This document shows, piece after piece, positions 47,847 through 57,883 of a stretch of DNA of 64,000 nt (its first letter is position 1; each line of letters begins with the position of its first letter). This stretch comes from Myxococcales bacterium. GTDB lineage: Bacteria > Myxococcota_A > Polyangia > Polyangiales > JAFGIB01. The position numbers and the translations under genes are program-made. The stretch covers positions 1 to 64,000 of the forward strand of contig JAOUOP010000046.1 in the NCBI GenBank assembly GCA_029880325.1, written 5' to 3'. The notes beneath the pieces are model-generated. The model was not told the DNA's origin, searched no databases, and worked only from the letters and a program-made list of their open reading frames with translations.

Positions 47847-49682
47847 ATGCGATCGATCGACGTTCGATGTGGGCTGTTAATGGTGGCGGTGCTTGCGGCG
47901 GCGGGCTGTTTCAAGACGCTCGATACCGACGGTGGCGTGGCCGGTGATGGCGTGGCCGGTGATGGTGCGACCGCCGCGGGTGCAGCCGGCGTCGGCAGCT
48001 CGAGCGGCCAAGCGAGCGAGGGCGGCACCGTCATACGCCCGGGTGGCTCCGATACCGGCGACCCGGGGCCCGGCGTCTCGCCCGGCTGCGAGGCCGAGCT
48101 CGCGGCCACCATCGCCGTCAGCAACGTCGACACCGTCGACCTGCTCTTCGTGGTCGACAATTCCGGCTCCATGCGCGAGGAGCAGGTGGCCCTGGCGCGC
48201 GAATTTCCCAAGCTCATCCACGTGCTGGCGAGCGGCGACCGCGGCGGCGACGGAGTCAATGACTTCCCGCCGGCCAAGTCGCTGCACCTGGGCGTGGTCT
48301 CCTCGGACATGGGCCTGGTGGGCATCCAGGGCATCCCCGGCTGCGACGGCCTGGGCGACGACGGCATCATGAACGCCATTCCGGGCTCGAACGCCAGCGG
48401 CTGCCAGGCCAGCTACCCGCCCTTCATCAGCTACACCGCCGGCGTCAACACGCCCGAGCAGACCGCCACCGACTTCGCCTGCGTCGCCACGCTCGGCACC
48501 GAAGGCTGCGGATTCGAGCAGCAGCTCGAGGCGGGGCTCAAGGCGCTGTGGCCGGAGACCGATATCGACCCCGAGACCGGCCTGCCCTTCGAACAAAACC
48601 GCATCCTCTTCCTCGGCGATGCCAACGGCTTCGGTCGTTTCGGCCACGGCGACCGGGAAAACAACGGTTTCCTGCGCAACGACCCGGCTCAAGGCCTGTC
48701 GCTGATCGGCATCGTCGTGGTCACCGACGAGGAGGACTGCTCCTCGGCCGACACCCGACACTTCATGCCCGAGCAATACCTGCCGCCGGGCGACCCGCTA
48801 GCGCAGCAGGACCTGAACCTGCGCTGCTTCTACAACAAGCAAAACCTCTACAACATCGACCGCTACGTCAACGGCTTCAAGGCGCTCAGGCCGGGCAACG
48901 AGAACCTTGTGGTCTTCGCGGCCATCGTCGGCGTGCCGCCCGACCTGGTCACGCCCGAAGCCCTGACCAACGTCGATTTCAGCGATCCGGCCTCGCGCGA
49001 TAACCACTACGCCACCCTCCTGGCCGACCCGCGCATGCAGGAGGTGGAGGACCCCACGCGCACGCCGGAGCAAGGTGGGAACCTGACGCCCTCCTGTATC
49101 ACCGAAAACGGCAAGGCCTATCCACCGCGGCGCATCGTCGAGATCGCCCAGCGCTTTGGGCCGAACGGCGTCGTGCAATCGATCTGCCAGGACGACTTCG
49201 GCCCGGCCACCGACGCCATCATCAACACGCTTTCGCGACGGCTCGGTGCCGTCTGCCTACCGCAGCCGCTGTCGCGCGGCGGCGACGGCCTGGTGGGCTG
49301 CGAGGTCCTGTGGGAGCTGCCGCCACCGAACCTGGCACCGGCCAATGCCCCCACGAGCTGCGGCCAAAACGGCTGGCAGTTCCTGCTCGCACCGCCCGGA
49401 GACTGGAGCACGGTCAGCGACAAGGGCGGCGCGGTTTGCCGGGTCGCCCAACTGGCGGTCGAAGGCGGCGCGACGAGCTCCACCGACGGCTTCACCGACG
49501 GCTGGTACTACGACGACTTCTCCGAAGACACGGCCATCGAATGCCGGACGGAAAGCAAACAGCGCGTGGCCTTCACACCCGCGGCCAAACCGCCCAGCGG
49601 AGTGACGGTGAAGTTGGTCTGCGGGCTTTCGAGCGGGGCCGATCCGAACGACTGCTGGCCTAGCTCGGCGCAAGGCCGATAG
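47847..49682 (+). CDS. VWA-domain lipoprotein
   Basis: The protein is 611 aa from the ATG at 47847, with GGGGAGG upstream; the frame is open 5' without secretory features. Lipobox LAAAGC puts the Cys about residue 19. A Gly/Asp linker (GVAGDGVAGDGATAAG, a DNA repeat) is followed by a von Willebrand A domain with MIDAS VVDNSGSMRE (about 102). Unusually long inserts follow (about 125-290). The C-terminus has Cys and a WYYDDFSEDTAIEC segment shared with the VWA lipoprotein at 25.9 kb, then AFTPAAKPPSGVTVKLVC. A decayed copy of this C-terminus lies at about 50650-50834. Confidence 0.88.
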   Translation: MRSIDVRCGLLMVAVLAAAGCFKTLDTDGGVAGDGVAGDGATAAGAAGVGSSSGQASEGGTVIRPGGSDTGDPGPGVSPGCEAELAATIAVSNVDTVDLLFVVDNSGSMREEQVALAREFPKLIHVLASGDRGGDGVNDFPPAKSLHLGVVSSDMGLVGIQGIPGCDGLGDDGIMNAIPGSNASGCQASYPPFISYTAGVNTPEQTATDFACVATLGTEGCGFEQQLEAGLKALWPETDIDPETGLPFEQNRILFLGDANGFGRFGHGDRENNGFLRNDPAQGLSLIGIVVVTDEEDCSSADTRHFMPEQYLPPGDPLAQQDLNLRCFYNKQNLYNIDRYVNGFKALRPGNENLVVFAAIVGVPPDLVTPEALTNVDFSDPASRDNHYATLLADPRMQEVEDPTRTPEQGGNLTPSCITENGKAYPPRRIVEIAQRFGPNGVVQSICQDDFGPATDAIINTLSRRLGAVCLPQPLSRGGDGLVGCEVLWELPPPNLAPANAPTSCGQNGWQFLLAPPGDWSTVSDKGGAVCRVAQLAVEGGATSSTDGFTDGWYYDDFSEDTAIECRTESKQRVAFTPAAKPPSGVTVKLVCGLSSGADPNDCWPSSAQGR

Positions 49683-49801
49683 GGCATCGACCGGTTTGAA
49701 AGTACCATAAACTCGCGAGGGAGAGCGGGTTCAGCGCCGCGACGACAGTTACGCCGCCCGGGAGGCGCGTGCGTTCGGTTGACACCCGCCACCTGGATTC
49801 C

Positions 49802-50611
49802 TCAACCTGCGCCACCATCCACGGAAGAGTCTGCCTCGCATGGCGAGCAGTGCTCCGAGACGCACTCATCGAAAAACACGGCAACACCCCCGACCTGCGT
49901 GGACGCCCACGAGTGGCAGTGTTCACAGGCGCACTGTGCACACTGCGGAGGCGCAAGGCCCGACTGCCTGCACATTTCGATCTGGTCGGCGAAGCGGGGT
50001 CCCGCGCACGCGCGCTCGGCCTCGGAAAACAAACCGCAGACATGACAAACCGGGAGACATCGAATGCCGTCGGCGGCCCCGGTCTGGCCGGCACGCGTGA
50101 GGGACTCGAGTTCGCGAGCGGAGCCCTCGGGGCAATACACGACCCCATCCTCGAACTCGACGAAGCCCACCAATAGCTCGGTCGTTTGGTCGTAATAATA
50201 GAAGCGGCCACCCGTGGATCCGGGACCGACCTCCAGAACCAGCAGCGGATCGCACTTGCCCATGGAAACGGCCAACGGGGGATTCTGCGACAAACAGCCG
50301 GCGGTGGCGGTCGCCAGCCCCTGATCCAGGGTCTCGAAGCCTCGGCAGACATTATTCCAGAGGGGGTCCTCGCAGAGTTCCTGCAGGCTGCGCATCGTAG
50401 GAGTCACGCAGCGCGAGTACGGCCCGACTGCTGCCTGTTCGTCGTCACGGCAGGCCCCCGCCAGGCCGAGCATCAGCAAGCACAGAACTGCCGTCCAAGC
50501 TCCTGGGCGTGTCCTCGGATGAGTCCTGGGCACGGACGACCCAAGGGATGGAAGCGGGCACTGGGTCGCGCTTCCCCACACAAGTCTCCATGGGACAACG
50601 AAAGTCATCAC
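49802..50611 (-). CDS. Hypothetical Cys-rich lipoprotein
   Basis: The protein is 269 aa from the ATG at 50611, with GAGGGG twelve bases upstream. A GTG at 50533 would give a shorter, more regular signal peptide (AWTAVLCLLMLGLAGAC). The mature domain has many Cys (RCVTPTMRSLQELCEDPLW, CLPVCHVCG, QCAQCACEHCHSW, CVSEHCSPCE), arranged in CxxC pairs toward the end. It may bind metal or be held by disulfides. I recognise no family. It is convergent with the VWA lipoprotein gene. Confidence 0.65.
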   Translation of the reverse strand: MMTFVVPWRLVWGSATQCPLPSLGSSVPRTHPRTRPGAWTAVLCLLMLGLAGACRDDEQAAVGPYSRCVTPTMRSLQELCEDPLWNNVCRGFETLDQGLATATAGCLSQNPPLAVSMGKCDPLLVLEVGPGSTGGRFYYYDQTTELLVGFVEFEDGVVYCPEGSARELESLTRAGQTGAADGIRCLPVCHVCGLFSEAERACAGPRFADQIEMCRQSGLAPPQCAQCACEHCHSWASTQVGGVAVFFDECVSEHCSPCEADSSVDGGAG

Positions 50612-50649
50612 TTCACACCCCTCTCTTCTGCGATTCTAGCCCAGATCAT

Positions 50650-50834
50650 TCATGAATGAGCGACTGCGGGTGCGGAACTACCTCCGTGAAAGCGCAAGCT
50701 CGAAAAGCCGTCTCTCGACGTACTGCACGTGCGCCAGCGGTTGGCCATCACGCCGGCAGCCAAACCGCCCACAGGAGGTCACGGTCAAGCGGGTCTGCGG
50801 GCTTTCGAGCGTGGGCGGGCCGAGCGACTGCTGA
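50650..50834 (+). pseudogene. Decayed 3' end of a VWA lipoprotein gene
   Basis: With one frameshift near 50775 the region reads RLAITPAAKPPTG then VTVKRVCGLSSVGGPSDC and stop at 50832-50834. This closely matches the C-terminus of the VWA lipoprotein ending at 49682 (RVAFTPAAKPPSG, VTVKLVCGLSS). The upstream part of the copy is not recognisable. It is a remnant of a duplicated gene, now about 1 kb from its parent. Confidence 0.65.
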
Positions 50835-50842
50835 AGGCGCGC

Positions 50843-51511
50843 TCAACCCCCAGCGGACTCGAGCAGCCCGGCCTCGATCGCCAGCTTGCGGATGCGCTTT
50901 TTCACCTCGGTGAAGCGGCGCCGCAAGGTGGCCTCGAAGCGCTGCTCGGCGGCGGGGCCCTCGGCGTCGTCGGGCAGCATGGCGTGGGCGATGTCGCGCC
51001 AGGGCATGTTGCGATCCACACGCAGGATCAAGAGATCCTGATCCTCGGGACGCAGGCGCTCGCGCAGGAGCCTGACCTCGTCCTTGACCTCACTGCGCAG
51101 GTGGGCCTGGGTGGTGTGGCGCGTGGCGACCACCAGCTCGCGCAGCCAGGGCTCGACCGCGCTCAGGGGCACACGGCGGCCGGCGCGGTTTTCGGGTGAG
51201 CGGCGGTGGCGATGGGTGGCGTTGCGCAAGAGCTTGTAGCACCAGGCGCGCGCCGAACAGCGCCACTGGAAGCGCGGCAAGGAGACCCAGAAGTCCTCGC
51301 TGAACTGGGAGAAAACTTCATCAGCCGACGAAGGCTCGGAGCTGAATTGGGCCAGGGCGAAGCTGTAGAGTTCTTGACCGTAGGCTTCGAAGACGATGCG
51401 CGTGGTCTCGGCGTAGTCCCCGCGATTCCGCGCCGTGCGCGTAGCGGCCTCGACGCGCTCGCGCTCCCGCCGCACTTCTTCATCAGCCGTATGTGCGCTT
51501 GGTACTTCCAT
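50843..51511 (-). CDS. ECF-type RNA polymerase sigma factor
   Basis: The protein is 222 aa from the ATG at 51511 (MEVPSAHTADEE); the longer frame reaching the 51.9-kb repeat is not coding. Sigma region 2 is at about residues 35-105 (EAYGQELYSFALAQF, ADEVFSQFSEDFWVSLPRF, WCYKLLRNATHRHRR). Region 4 is at about 155-215 (LRPEDQDLLILRVDRNMPWRDIAHAML, RRFTEVKKRIRKLAIEAG). It binds core polymerase and directs it to specific promoters. No anti-sigma gene is adjacent; neighbours are a Cys-rich lipoprotein and pseudogenes. It resembles the large group of myxobacterial ECF factors without a classical anti-sigma partner. Confidence 0.85.
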   Translation of the reverse strand: MEVPSAHTADEEVRRERERVEAATRTARNRGDYAETTRIVFEAYGQELYSFALAQFSSEPSSADEVFSQFSEDFWVSLPRFQWRCSARAWCYKLLRNATHRHRRSPENRAGRRVPLSAVEPWLRELVVATRHTTQAHLRSEVKDEVRLLRERLRPEDQDLLILRVDRNMPWRDIAHAMLPDDAEGPAAEQRFEATLRRRFTEVKKRIRKLAIEAGLLESAGG

Positions 51512-51773
51512 GGCGGTCACGACGCCTCGCCGCCGCGACGGGCATGACGCCACCAGCAGTCGGGAAAGGGACCGCAACACCTGCTGGCGCGAACGAGACA
51601 GGCGGCCACGGCGGACCAAATCGGCAGGCTCGATTTTCCCACAGTTGGGGGGTCGATGGGAGGGCGCTTGGGGCGTGGAATTGATCGAGAGTGACGGCGA
51701 ATCGGCGCACAAACTGGGGTGATGTGCGATGGCCTGCGAACAGCGGCAGCGGGGCGGGCTATGCTGGAGCGCC

Positions 51774-52005
51774 GTGAACCTCCCTACCCCGACCGTCACC
51801 ACCGTACACCTGGCATCGGCGCACACCTTCAGCAAACGCAGCGCCACGGAGATTCGCCTAGATGTGCTCGGCGGGAGTGCTGAGCACATCTAGTGGCCGG
51901 ATTGGGCGTAGAAGGCGACGCCCTCTGCGGGGCGCGCGTCCAGCACCGCTCGCGCACGGCGGTGGATCCAGCACGCCCCAACTTGCGCCAGGTTCATCTG
52001 GCCAC
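51774..52005 (+). pseudogene. MOSC-domain protein fragment, interrupted by element A
   Basis: From a GTG at 51774 the frame reads TVTTVHLASAHTFSKRSATEIRL. After 32 bp of inserted repeat plus TA it continues VAGLGVEGDALCGARVQHRSR and AVDPARPNLRQVHL, the start of the MOSC (molybdenum-cofactor sulfurase C-terminal) family. Removing 51861-51892 rejoins the halves in frame as EIRLVAGLGVEGD. The 3' two-thirds of the gene is missing; the sequence joins the antisense of pyrE at about 52003-52006. The gene is therefore dead twice over. Confidence 0.8.
51859..51892. repeat. Element A, short 30-bp form (copy S2), with TA duplication
   Basis: The core at 51861-51890 (GATGTGCTCGGCGGGAGTGC then TGAGCACATC) is flanked by TA on both sides. 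It interrupts a MOSC-domain gene; deleting the core plus one TA restores the reading frame. Its sequence is the exact reverse complement of the copy at 16653-16682. Confidence 0.9.
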
Positions 52006-52360
52006 CGGTGGTGATTACGTCTTCAACCAACAGCATGCGCTGGCCCGCACCTCGCCGCCTTCGGCCAGGCGCTCGGTGCCGTATGGCTTTCTTGCGCAGG
52101 AAGTGGGCTGGCTTGCCCGTGACCTGCGCCAGCGTGGTGGCCAGCGGGATGCCGCCGAGCTCGAGACCTGCCAGGACTTCTGTACCCTCCGGGACCAGCG
52201 GCCCAAGCGCGCGGGCGATGCGCGCGAGCAGCACCGGGTCGGACTCGAAGCGGTACTTGTCGAATTAGCGCGTCGCCGCCAGCCCCGAGCGCAGCCGGAA
52301 CTCGCCCTCGAGGTGGGCGGTGCGGTAGATGTCGGCGGCCAGTGCGCGTGTTTCGTCCAT
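52004..52360 (-). pseudogene. pyrE: Truncated orotate phosphoribosyltransferase
   Basis: The frame begins at an ATG at 52360 with GGAGGGG upstream and reads MDETRALAADIYRTAHLEG, FRLRSGLAATR, then an in-frame TAA at 52265-52267 where a Tyr codon is expected before FDKYRFESDP. It continues GLELGGIPLATTLAQVTGKP and FLRKKA, then slips frame over about 45 bases (YGTERLAEGGEVR is in another frame) through two small deletions totalling about 6 nt. It regains frame at GQRMLLVEDVITTGGQ, the PRPP-binding motif, and ends there by fusion with the MOSC gene on the opposite strand. A functional pyrE must be elsewhere. Confidence 0.85.
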
Positions 52361-52433
52361 GTCCCCTCCTGCGCGCTGAAGAGCCGCGTTCCGTGGTACT
52401 CCTCGAACGCCCTCTGCGAAAGGCCCGGCGCCC

Positions 52434-53891
52434 ATGAGCGACTCCTCCCCCCTGGCTTTCTGCGATGCCACCGAGATCGCGCGGCGCATCCGTGACGGCG
52501 AGCTGAGCGCACTCGAGTGCCTGGAGTACTTCCTCGGGCGCGTGCAGCGTTTCGAGTCGCTCAATGCCGTGGTGGTGCTGGACGCCGAGCGCGCGCGCAG
52601 GCAGGCCCGGGAGGCCGACGCCCTGCGGGCCCGCGGTCAGAGCCTGGGCCCGCTGCATGGCGTGCCGATGACGATCAAGGAGTCCTTTGACGTCGCGGGC
52701 CTGGCCACGACCTGGGGCGATCCGAACTGCAAGGACAACGTCGCCCAGACCGACGCCATCGCCACAGCTCGGCTCAAGGCCGCCGGGGCGGTGATCTTCG
52801 GCAAGACCAACGTGCCGCTCCAGCTGTCGGACTTCCAGAGCTATAACGCGATCTACGGCACCACCAACAATCCCTGGGACCTGGAGCGCTCGCCCGGGGG
52901 CTCTTCGGGGGGCGAGAGCGCGGCGCTGGCCGCAGGGTTGTCGTCCCTGGGGCTGGGCTCGGACATCGGCGGCTCGATCCGCAACCCTTCGCATTATTCG
53001 GGCGTCTTCGGCCACAAGGCCAGCTACGGCATCATCGCCCACAACGGCCACAGCACGGCGCCCACGGCGGCCGCCAGCGACCTGGGCGCCTTCGGGCCCC
53101 TCGCCCGCAGCGCCCGCGACCTGCGCCTGGCCCTGAAGCTCGTGGCGGGACCGGGCCCGCTGCAGCAGCCGGGCTGGCAGCTGACGCTGCCGGAAGCTGA
53201 CAGGACGTTTTCGCAGCTGCGGGTGGCGGTCTGGGCCGACGACCCGCAGGCTCCGGTTAGCGCCGAGGTCGCAGCCCGCTGCCGACAGCTGGGCGAGGTG
53301 CTGGAAAAGGCCGGCGCCCGGGTCTCCCTCGAGGCGCGCCCGGCCTTCGATGCGGTCGAAGCCTACAGCTGTTATCGCAAGCTCTTGGCCTCGGCGCTGT
53401 CGGCCCGCCAGTCCGACGAGGTTTCCAGGACCCAGCGCCGCGCCGCAACGGCTTTCTCTGCCGACGACGACGGCCCCGCCGCGCGCGCTGCCTGGAATGC
53501 GGTGATGCCCCACCGCCTTTGGCTACAGCTGCACGAGCAGCGCTCCAAGCTGCGCGGAACCTGGCAGGCCTTTTTCGAGGATTGGGACCTGCTGATCTGC
53601 CCCGTCGCCCCGACGCCGGCCTTCGCCCATGACCACCGGCCCTTCCACGAGCGCGCGATGATGGTCGATGGCGAGACCCGGGCCTACTTCGAGCAGCTCT
53701 TCTGGGCTGGCCTGGCCACGCTGTCCTACCTGCCGAGCACGGTCATCCCGACCGGTCCCGGCCGCGCCGGCCTACCCATCGGTGTGCAGCTGGTGGGCCC
53801 CCAATTCCACGACCTGCGGACCATCGATGTCGCCGAAAAGCTCGCCGCGCTGGGCTTTGGCTTCCAGCCGCCCCCGGGCTACGCGGACTGA
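52434..53891 (+). CDS. Amidase signature family hydrolase
   Basis: The protein is 485 aa, the usual length. It has the Ser-cisSer-Lys catalytic triad: Lys in PMTIKESFDV (about residue 82), cis-Ser in SPGGSSGGESAAL (about 158) and the nucleophile Ser in GLGSDIGGSIRNP (about 182). The start is MSDSSPLAFCDATEIARRI. It hydrolyses an amide, nitrile-derived amide or ester; the substrate cannot be read from sequence. GatA is unlikely because no gatB or gatC is near. There is no signal peptide, so it is cytoplasmic. It stands divergent from the pyrE remnant. Confidence 0.9.
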   Translation: MSDSSPLAFCDATEIARRIRDGELSALECLEYFLGRVQRFESLNAVVVLDAERARRQAREADALRARGQSLGPLHGVPMTIKESFDVAGLATTWGDPNCKDNVAQTDAIATARLKAAGAVIFGKTNVPLQLSDFQSYNAIYGTTNNPWDLERSPGGSSGGESAALAAGLSSLGLGSDIGGSIRNPSHYSGVFGHKASYGIIAHNGHSTAPTAAASDLGAFGPLARSARDLRLALKLVAGPGPLQQPGWQLTLPEADRTFSQLRVAVWADDPQAPVSAEVAARCRQLGEVLEKAGARVSLEARPAFDAVEAYSCYRKLLASALSARQSDEVSRTQRRAATAFSADDDGPAARAAWNAVMPHRLWLQLHEQRSKLRGTWQAFFEDWDLLICPVAPTPAFAHDHRPFHERAMMVDGETRAYFEQLFWAGLATLSYLPSTVIPTGPGRAGLPIGVQLVGPQFHDLRTIDVAEKLAALGFGFQPPPGYAD

Positions 53892-54004
53892 AGCGCGCCC
53901 CACCCCCCGGCTCCTGACCCGGAAACGCGCCCCCCAGCCGCCAAGAAGTGGTGGCGATGCCGCGGTGCGCGTCTGAAGTCACGCAATTCGGGCGCCCATG
54001 GGGG

Positions 54005-54034
54005 ATTGCCATTCTCCAACAGCCGCGCTAAAAA
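54005..54034 (+). promoter_or_regulatory. Putative promoter of the imelysin operon
   Basis: TTGCCA (54005-54010) and TAAAAA (54029-54034) are spaced 18 bases apart and resemble sigma-70 hexamers. A start site would fall near 54040, where the Fur-like palindrome begins. The match is only moderate. Confidence 0.35.
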
Positions 54035-54039
54035 CCAAT

Positions 54040-54064
54040 CTTATTGAAAATGAATTTCAATAAG
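54040..54064. promoter_or_regulatory. Fur-box-like perfect palindrome
   Basis: CTTATTGAAA and TTTCAATAAG form a perfect 10-bp inverted repeat around ATGAA. The central TGAAAATGAATTTCA matches 12 of 15 positions of the classical Fur 7-1-7 core TGATAATGATTATCA. It lies just downstream of the putative promoter and 12 bases before the first gene of an iron-type operon, as expected for iron-dependent repression. Confidence 0.7.
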
Positions 54065-54076
54065 GATAAGCGCCAA

Positions 54077-55330
54077 ATGCCCAAGATTGCTCAGATCTTC
54101 CTACTGATGTCGGCCCTGGCCTTCGCTGCTGCCTGCGGCGGCGACTCCGGTGCTTCGAGCGCGGACGGCAACGAGACGGGGGATGGCAGCGGTGGTCCGG
54201 CCGCCGACGGCAGCTCCGGCTCCGGGGCCGTGGGCGACGAGGACAGCGCCTCGGCCGCCGCTGTCGAGACCTACGGCCGCATCGTTTCGGCGACCTACGA
54301 GGATACGGTGAGCGCCGCCAGGGATCTCGACAGCGCCATCGACGCCTTCCTCGAGGACCCGAGCGAAGCCGGCCTCGAGAGCGCCCGTCAGGCCTGGCGC
54401 GACGCCCGCGAGCCCTACCTGCAGACGGAGGTCTTCCGCTTCTACGACGGCCCCATCGACCACGCCGAAGACGGCGTCGAGGGCTTCATCAACGCCTGGC
54501 CCCTGGACGAGCACTATATCGACTACGTCGAGGGCGACGAGAGCTCCGGCATCATCAACGACCCGACTGAAGCCATCGACGCCGACAGCCTCCTGGGCCT
54601 GAACGAGGCCGGCGGCGAAAAGAACATCGCCACCGGCTTTCACGCCATCGAGTTTTTGCTCTGGGGCCAGGACCACGACGACGAGGGCCCGGGCGATCGC
54701 CCCTACACCGACTTCGTCGACGGCGGCAGCGCCGAAAATCAGGACCGCCGCCGCAGCTACCTGGCGACCATCAGCGATCTGCTGGTGATGCACCTCGAGC
54801 AGGTCGCAGCCAGCTGGGCCGAGGGCGAGTCGAATTACCGCGCCGACTTCGAGGCCATGGATCCCAACTCCGCGTTGGAACGCATCCTGACCGGCATGAT
54901 CGTGCTCAGCGGCTTCGAGACCGGCGGCGAGCGCCTGCAGACGGCTTTGGACACCGGCGACCAGGAAGACGAGCACAGCTGCTTCAGCGACAACACCCAC
55001 CGCGACATGATTCAGGATATTCGCGGCATCCAAAACGTTTTGCTCGGCAGTTATACGCGCATCGACGGCGGCGTGGTCGAGGGCACCGGCATCCTGGGCG
55101 TGATGGAGGTGCTCGACGCCGAGCTGGCCGGGCGCGTGGCCGACCGCGTGGCCGCGAGCCTGGAGCTGGCCGAGTCGCTCCAACCGCCCTTCGACCGCGA
55201 GATCGTGATCGGCAACGACGACGGCCGCAGCCGCGTCGAGGCCCTGGTCGACTCCCTGCGCAAACAGGAAGAAGACCTGGCCGAGGTATTCGAGATGCTC
55301 GGCCTGTCGGTCGAGATTCCGGAGGCTTGA
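54077..55330 (+). CDS. Imelysin-family (IrpA-like, M75) lipoprotein
   Basis: The protein is about 417 aa from the ATG at 54077 (MPKIAQIFLLMSALAFAAAC); a TTG at 54044 lies inside the Fur-like palindrome. Lipobox AFAAAC, then a Gly/Ser/Asp linker to about residue 65. The imelysin fold follows with the conserved GxHxxE motif GFHAIEFLLWG (about 186). Other family segments are WRDAREPYLQTEVFRFYDGPID and FLEDPSEAGL. Imelysin proteins (IrpA, ICMP, EfeO group) are periplasmic or lipid-anchored iron-uptake components; despite the name, peptidase activity is doubtful in most. It is the first gene of the iron-type operon. Confidence 0.92.
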   Translation: MPKIAQIFLLMSALAFAAACGGDSGASSADGNETGDGSGGPAADGSSGSGAVGDEDSASAAAVETYGRIVSATYEDTVSAARDLDSAIDAFLEDPSEAGLESARQAWRDAREPYLQTEVFRFYDGPIDHAEDGVEGFINAWPLDEHYIDYVEGDESSGIINDPTEAIDADSLLGLNEAGGEKNIATGFHAIEFLLWGQDHDDEGPGDRPYTDFVDGGSAENQDRRRSYLATISDLLVMHLEQVAASWAEGESNYRADFEAMDPNSALERILTGMIVLSGFETGGERLQTALDTGDQEDEHSCFSDNTHRDMIQDIRGIQNVLLGSYTRIDGGVVEGTGILGVMEVLDAELAGRVADRVAASLELAESLQPPFDREIVIGNDDGRSRVEALVDSLRKQEEDLAEVFEMLGLSVEIPEA

Positions 55331-55331
55331 G

Positions 55332-56806
<1,475 letters not shown>

Positions 56807-56807
<1 letters not shown>

Positions 56808-57883
56808 TGCGCGCGCTGCCCTGGCTCGTGTGCCTTCCGTTGCTGCTGCTCTGTGCTTGCGACTCCGAGCCGGCCCAGAGCCCGCGGCGCGTGGCCCTCG
56901 AAGGCATCTTCGAAAGCGTCGTCAAGCCGATGCTCGCCGACCTCAGTGAGCGCACCCAGGCGCTGTCAGAGCGTGTGATAACTCTGTGTCAATCGCCCGA
57001 CGCCGAAGCGCTACAAGAAGCGCGCGACGCCTGGCACCGCCATCGCCGCACGCTCAAGCAGCTCGAGGTGCTCTCCTTCGGGCCGCACACCCTCACCCCC
57101 TGGCGCCTCTCGGGCCAGCTCGACTTCTGGCCCGCGCGCGCTGAGGACATCGAGGCGGTGCTGCAGGGCGATCAGGCCCTGATGGGCGACGCGGGCCTGC
57201 CCCTGGGCGCCAGCACCAAGGGTTCACCCGCGCTGGAATACCTGCTCTTCGGTCCCGACACGGCGCCCGAGGACTTTGCCGCCGAGGGACGTCGTTGTGA
57301 ATACCTGCGGGCCATCGCCGCCGACCTGGCCGACAAAGCCAGCGCCCTCGAGCACGCCTGGAACGACGACTTCTTCGACATCATGCGCGTGGCGCCGGGC
57401 AGCGAGGAATACGCGAGCATCGGCGAGTCCCTGGGTGAGGTGGTCAATAACCTGGTGTTTACGGTCGAAGTGGTGCGCGAGGAAAAGCTCGGCCGCCCCT
57501 TCGGCCAGAAGAACGGCGGTGAGCCCCAGCCCGACAAGCTCGAGTCGCCCTACGCGCCGCGCTCCATCGACGACGCCATCGACACCCTGGCCGGCGTCGA
57601 GGCCATCTACTACGGCCGCTACGGCGATCGGAAGAGCGGCGGCATCTCGGCGCTCTTGCGCGATCAGGGCGAACCCAAGGACGTGATCTTCGACCACCAC
57701 ATGAAGACCACGCTCGAGGCCCTGCGCGCCATCGACGGCCCGCTCGAGCAAGCGCTGACCGACGACCGCCCGGGCGTCCAGGCCTCCCTGGACGCGCTGC
57801 TGGATCTGATCGTCTTCCTGCAGGTGGACCTGGCCCAATCGCTGGCGGTGACCGTCACCTTCGGTGGTTCCGATGGCGACTGA
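56807..57883 (+). CDS. Second imelysin-like lipoprotein (COG3489 type)
   Basis: The protein is 358 aa; the start at 56807 is fixed by TGATG overlap and by a lipobox LLLLCAC (Cys about residue 18). The imelysin helices are clear (WHRHRRTLKQLEVLSFGPHT, LEYLLFGPDT, DDAIDTLAGVEAIYYGRYG). At the GxHxxE position it reads KGSPALEYLLFG, so the His is replaced by Pro while the Glu is kept. This agrees with the divergent second imelysin found next to DHOR genes in other bacteria. It likely binds iron or a partner differently. The downstream gene starts inside its last 11 bases. Confidence 0.88.

Noticed and set aside
50843..51889. Long N-terminal extension of the ECF sigma factor to 51889
   Set aside because: The extension runs into the MOSC pseudogene and element A; a normal sigma factor starts at 51511.
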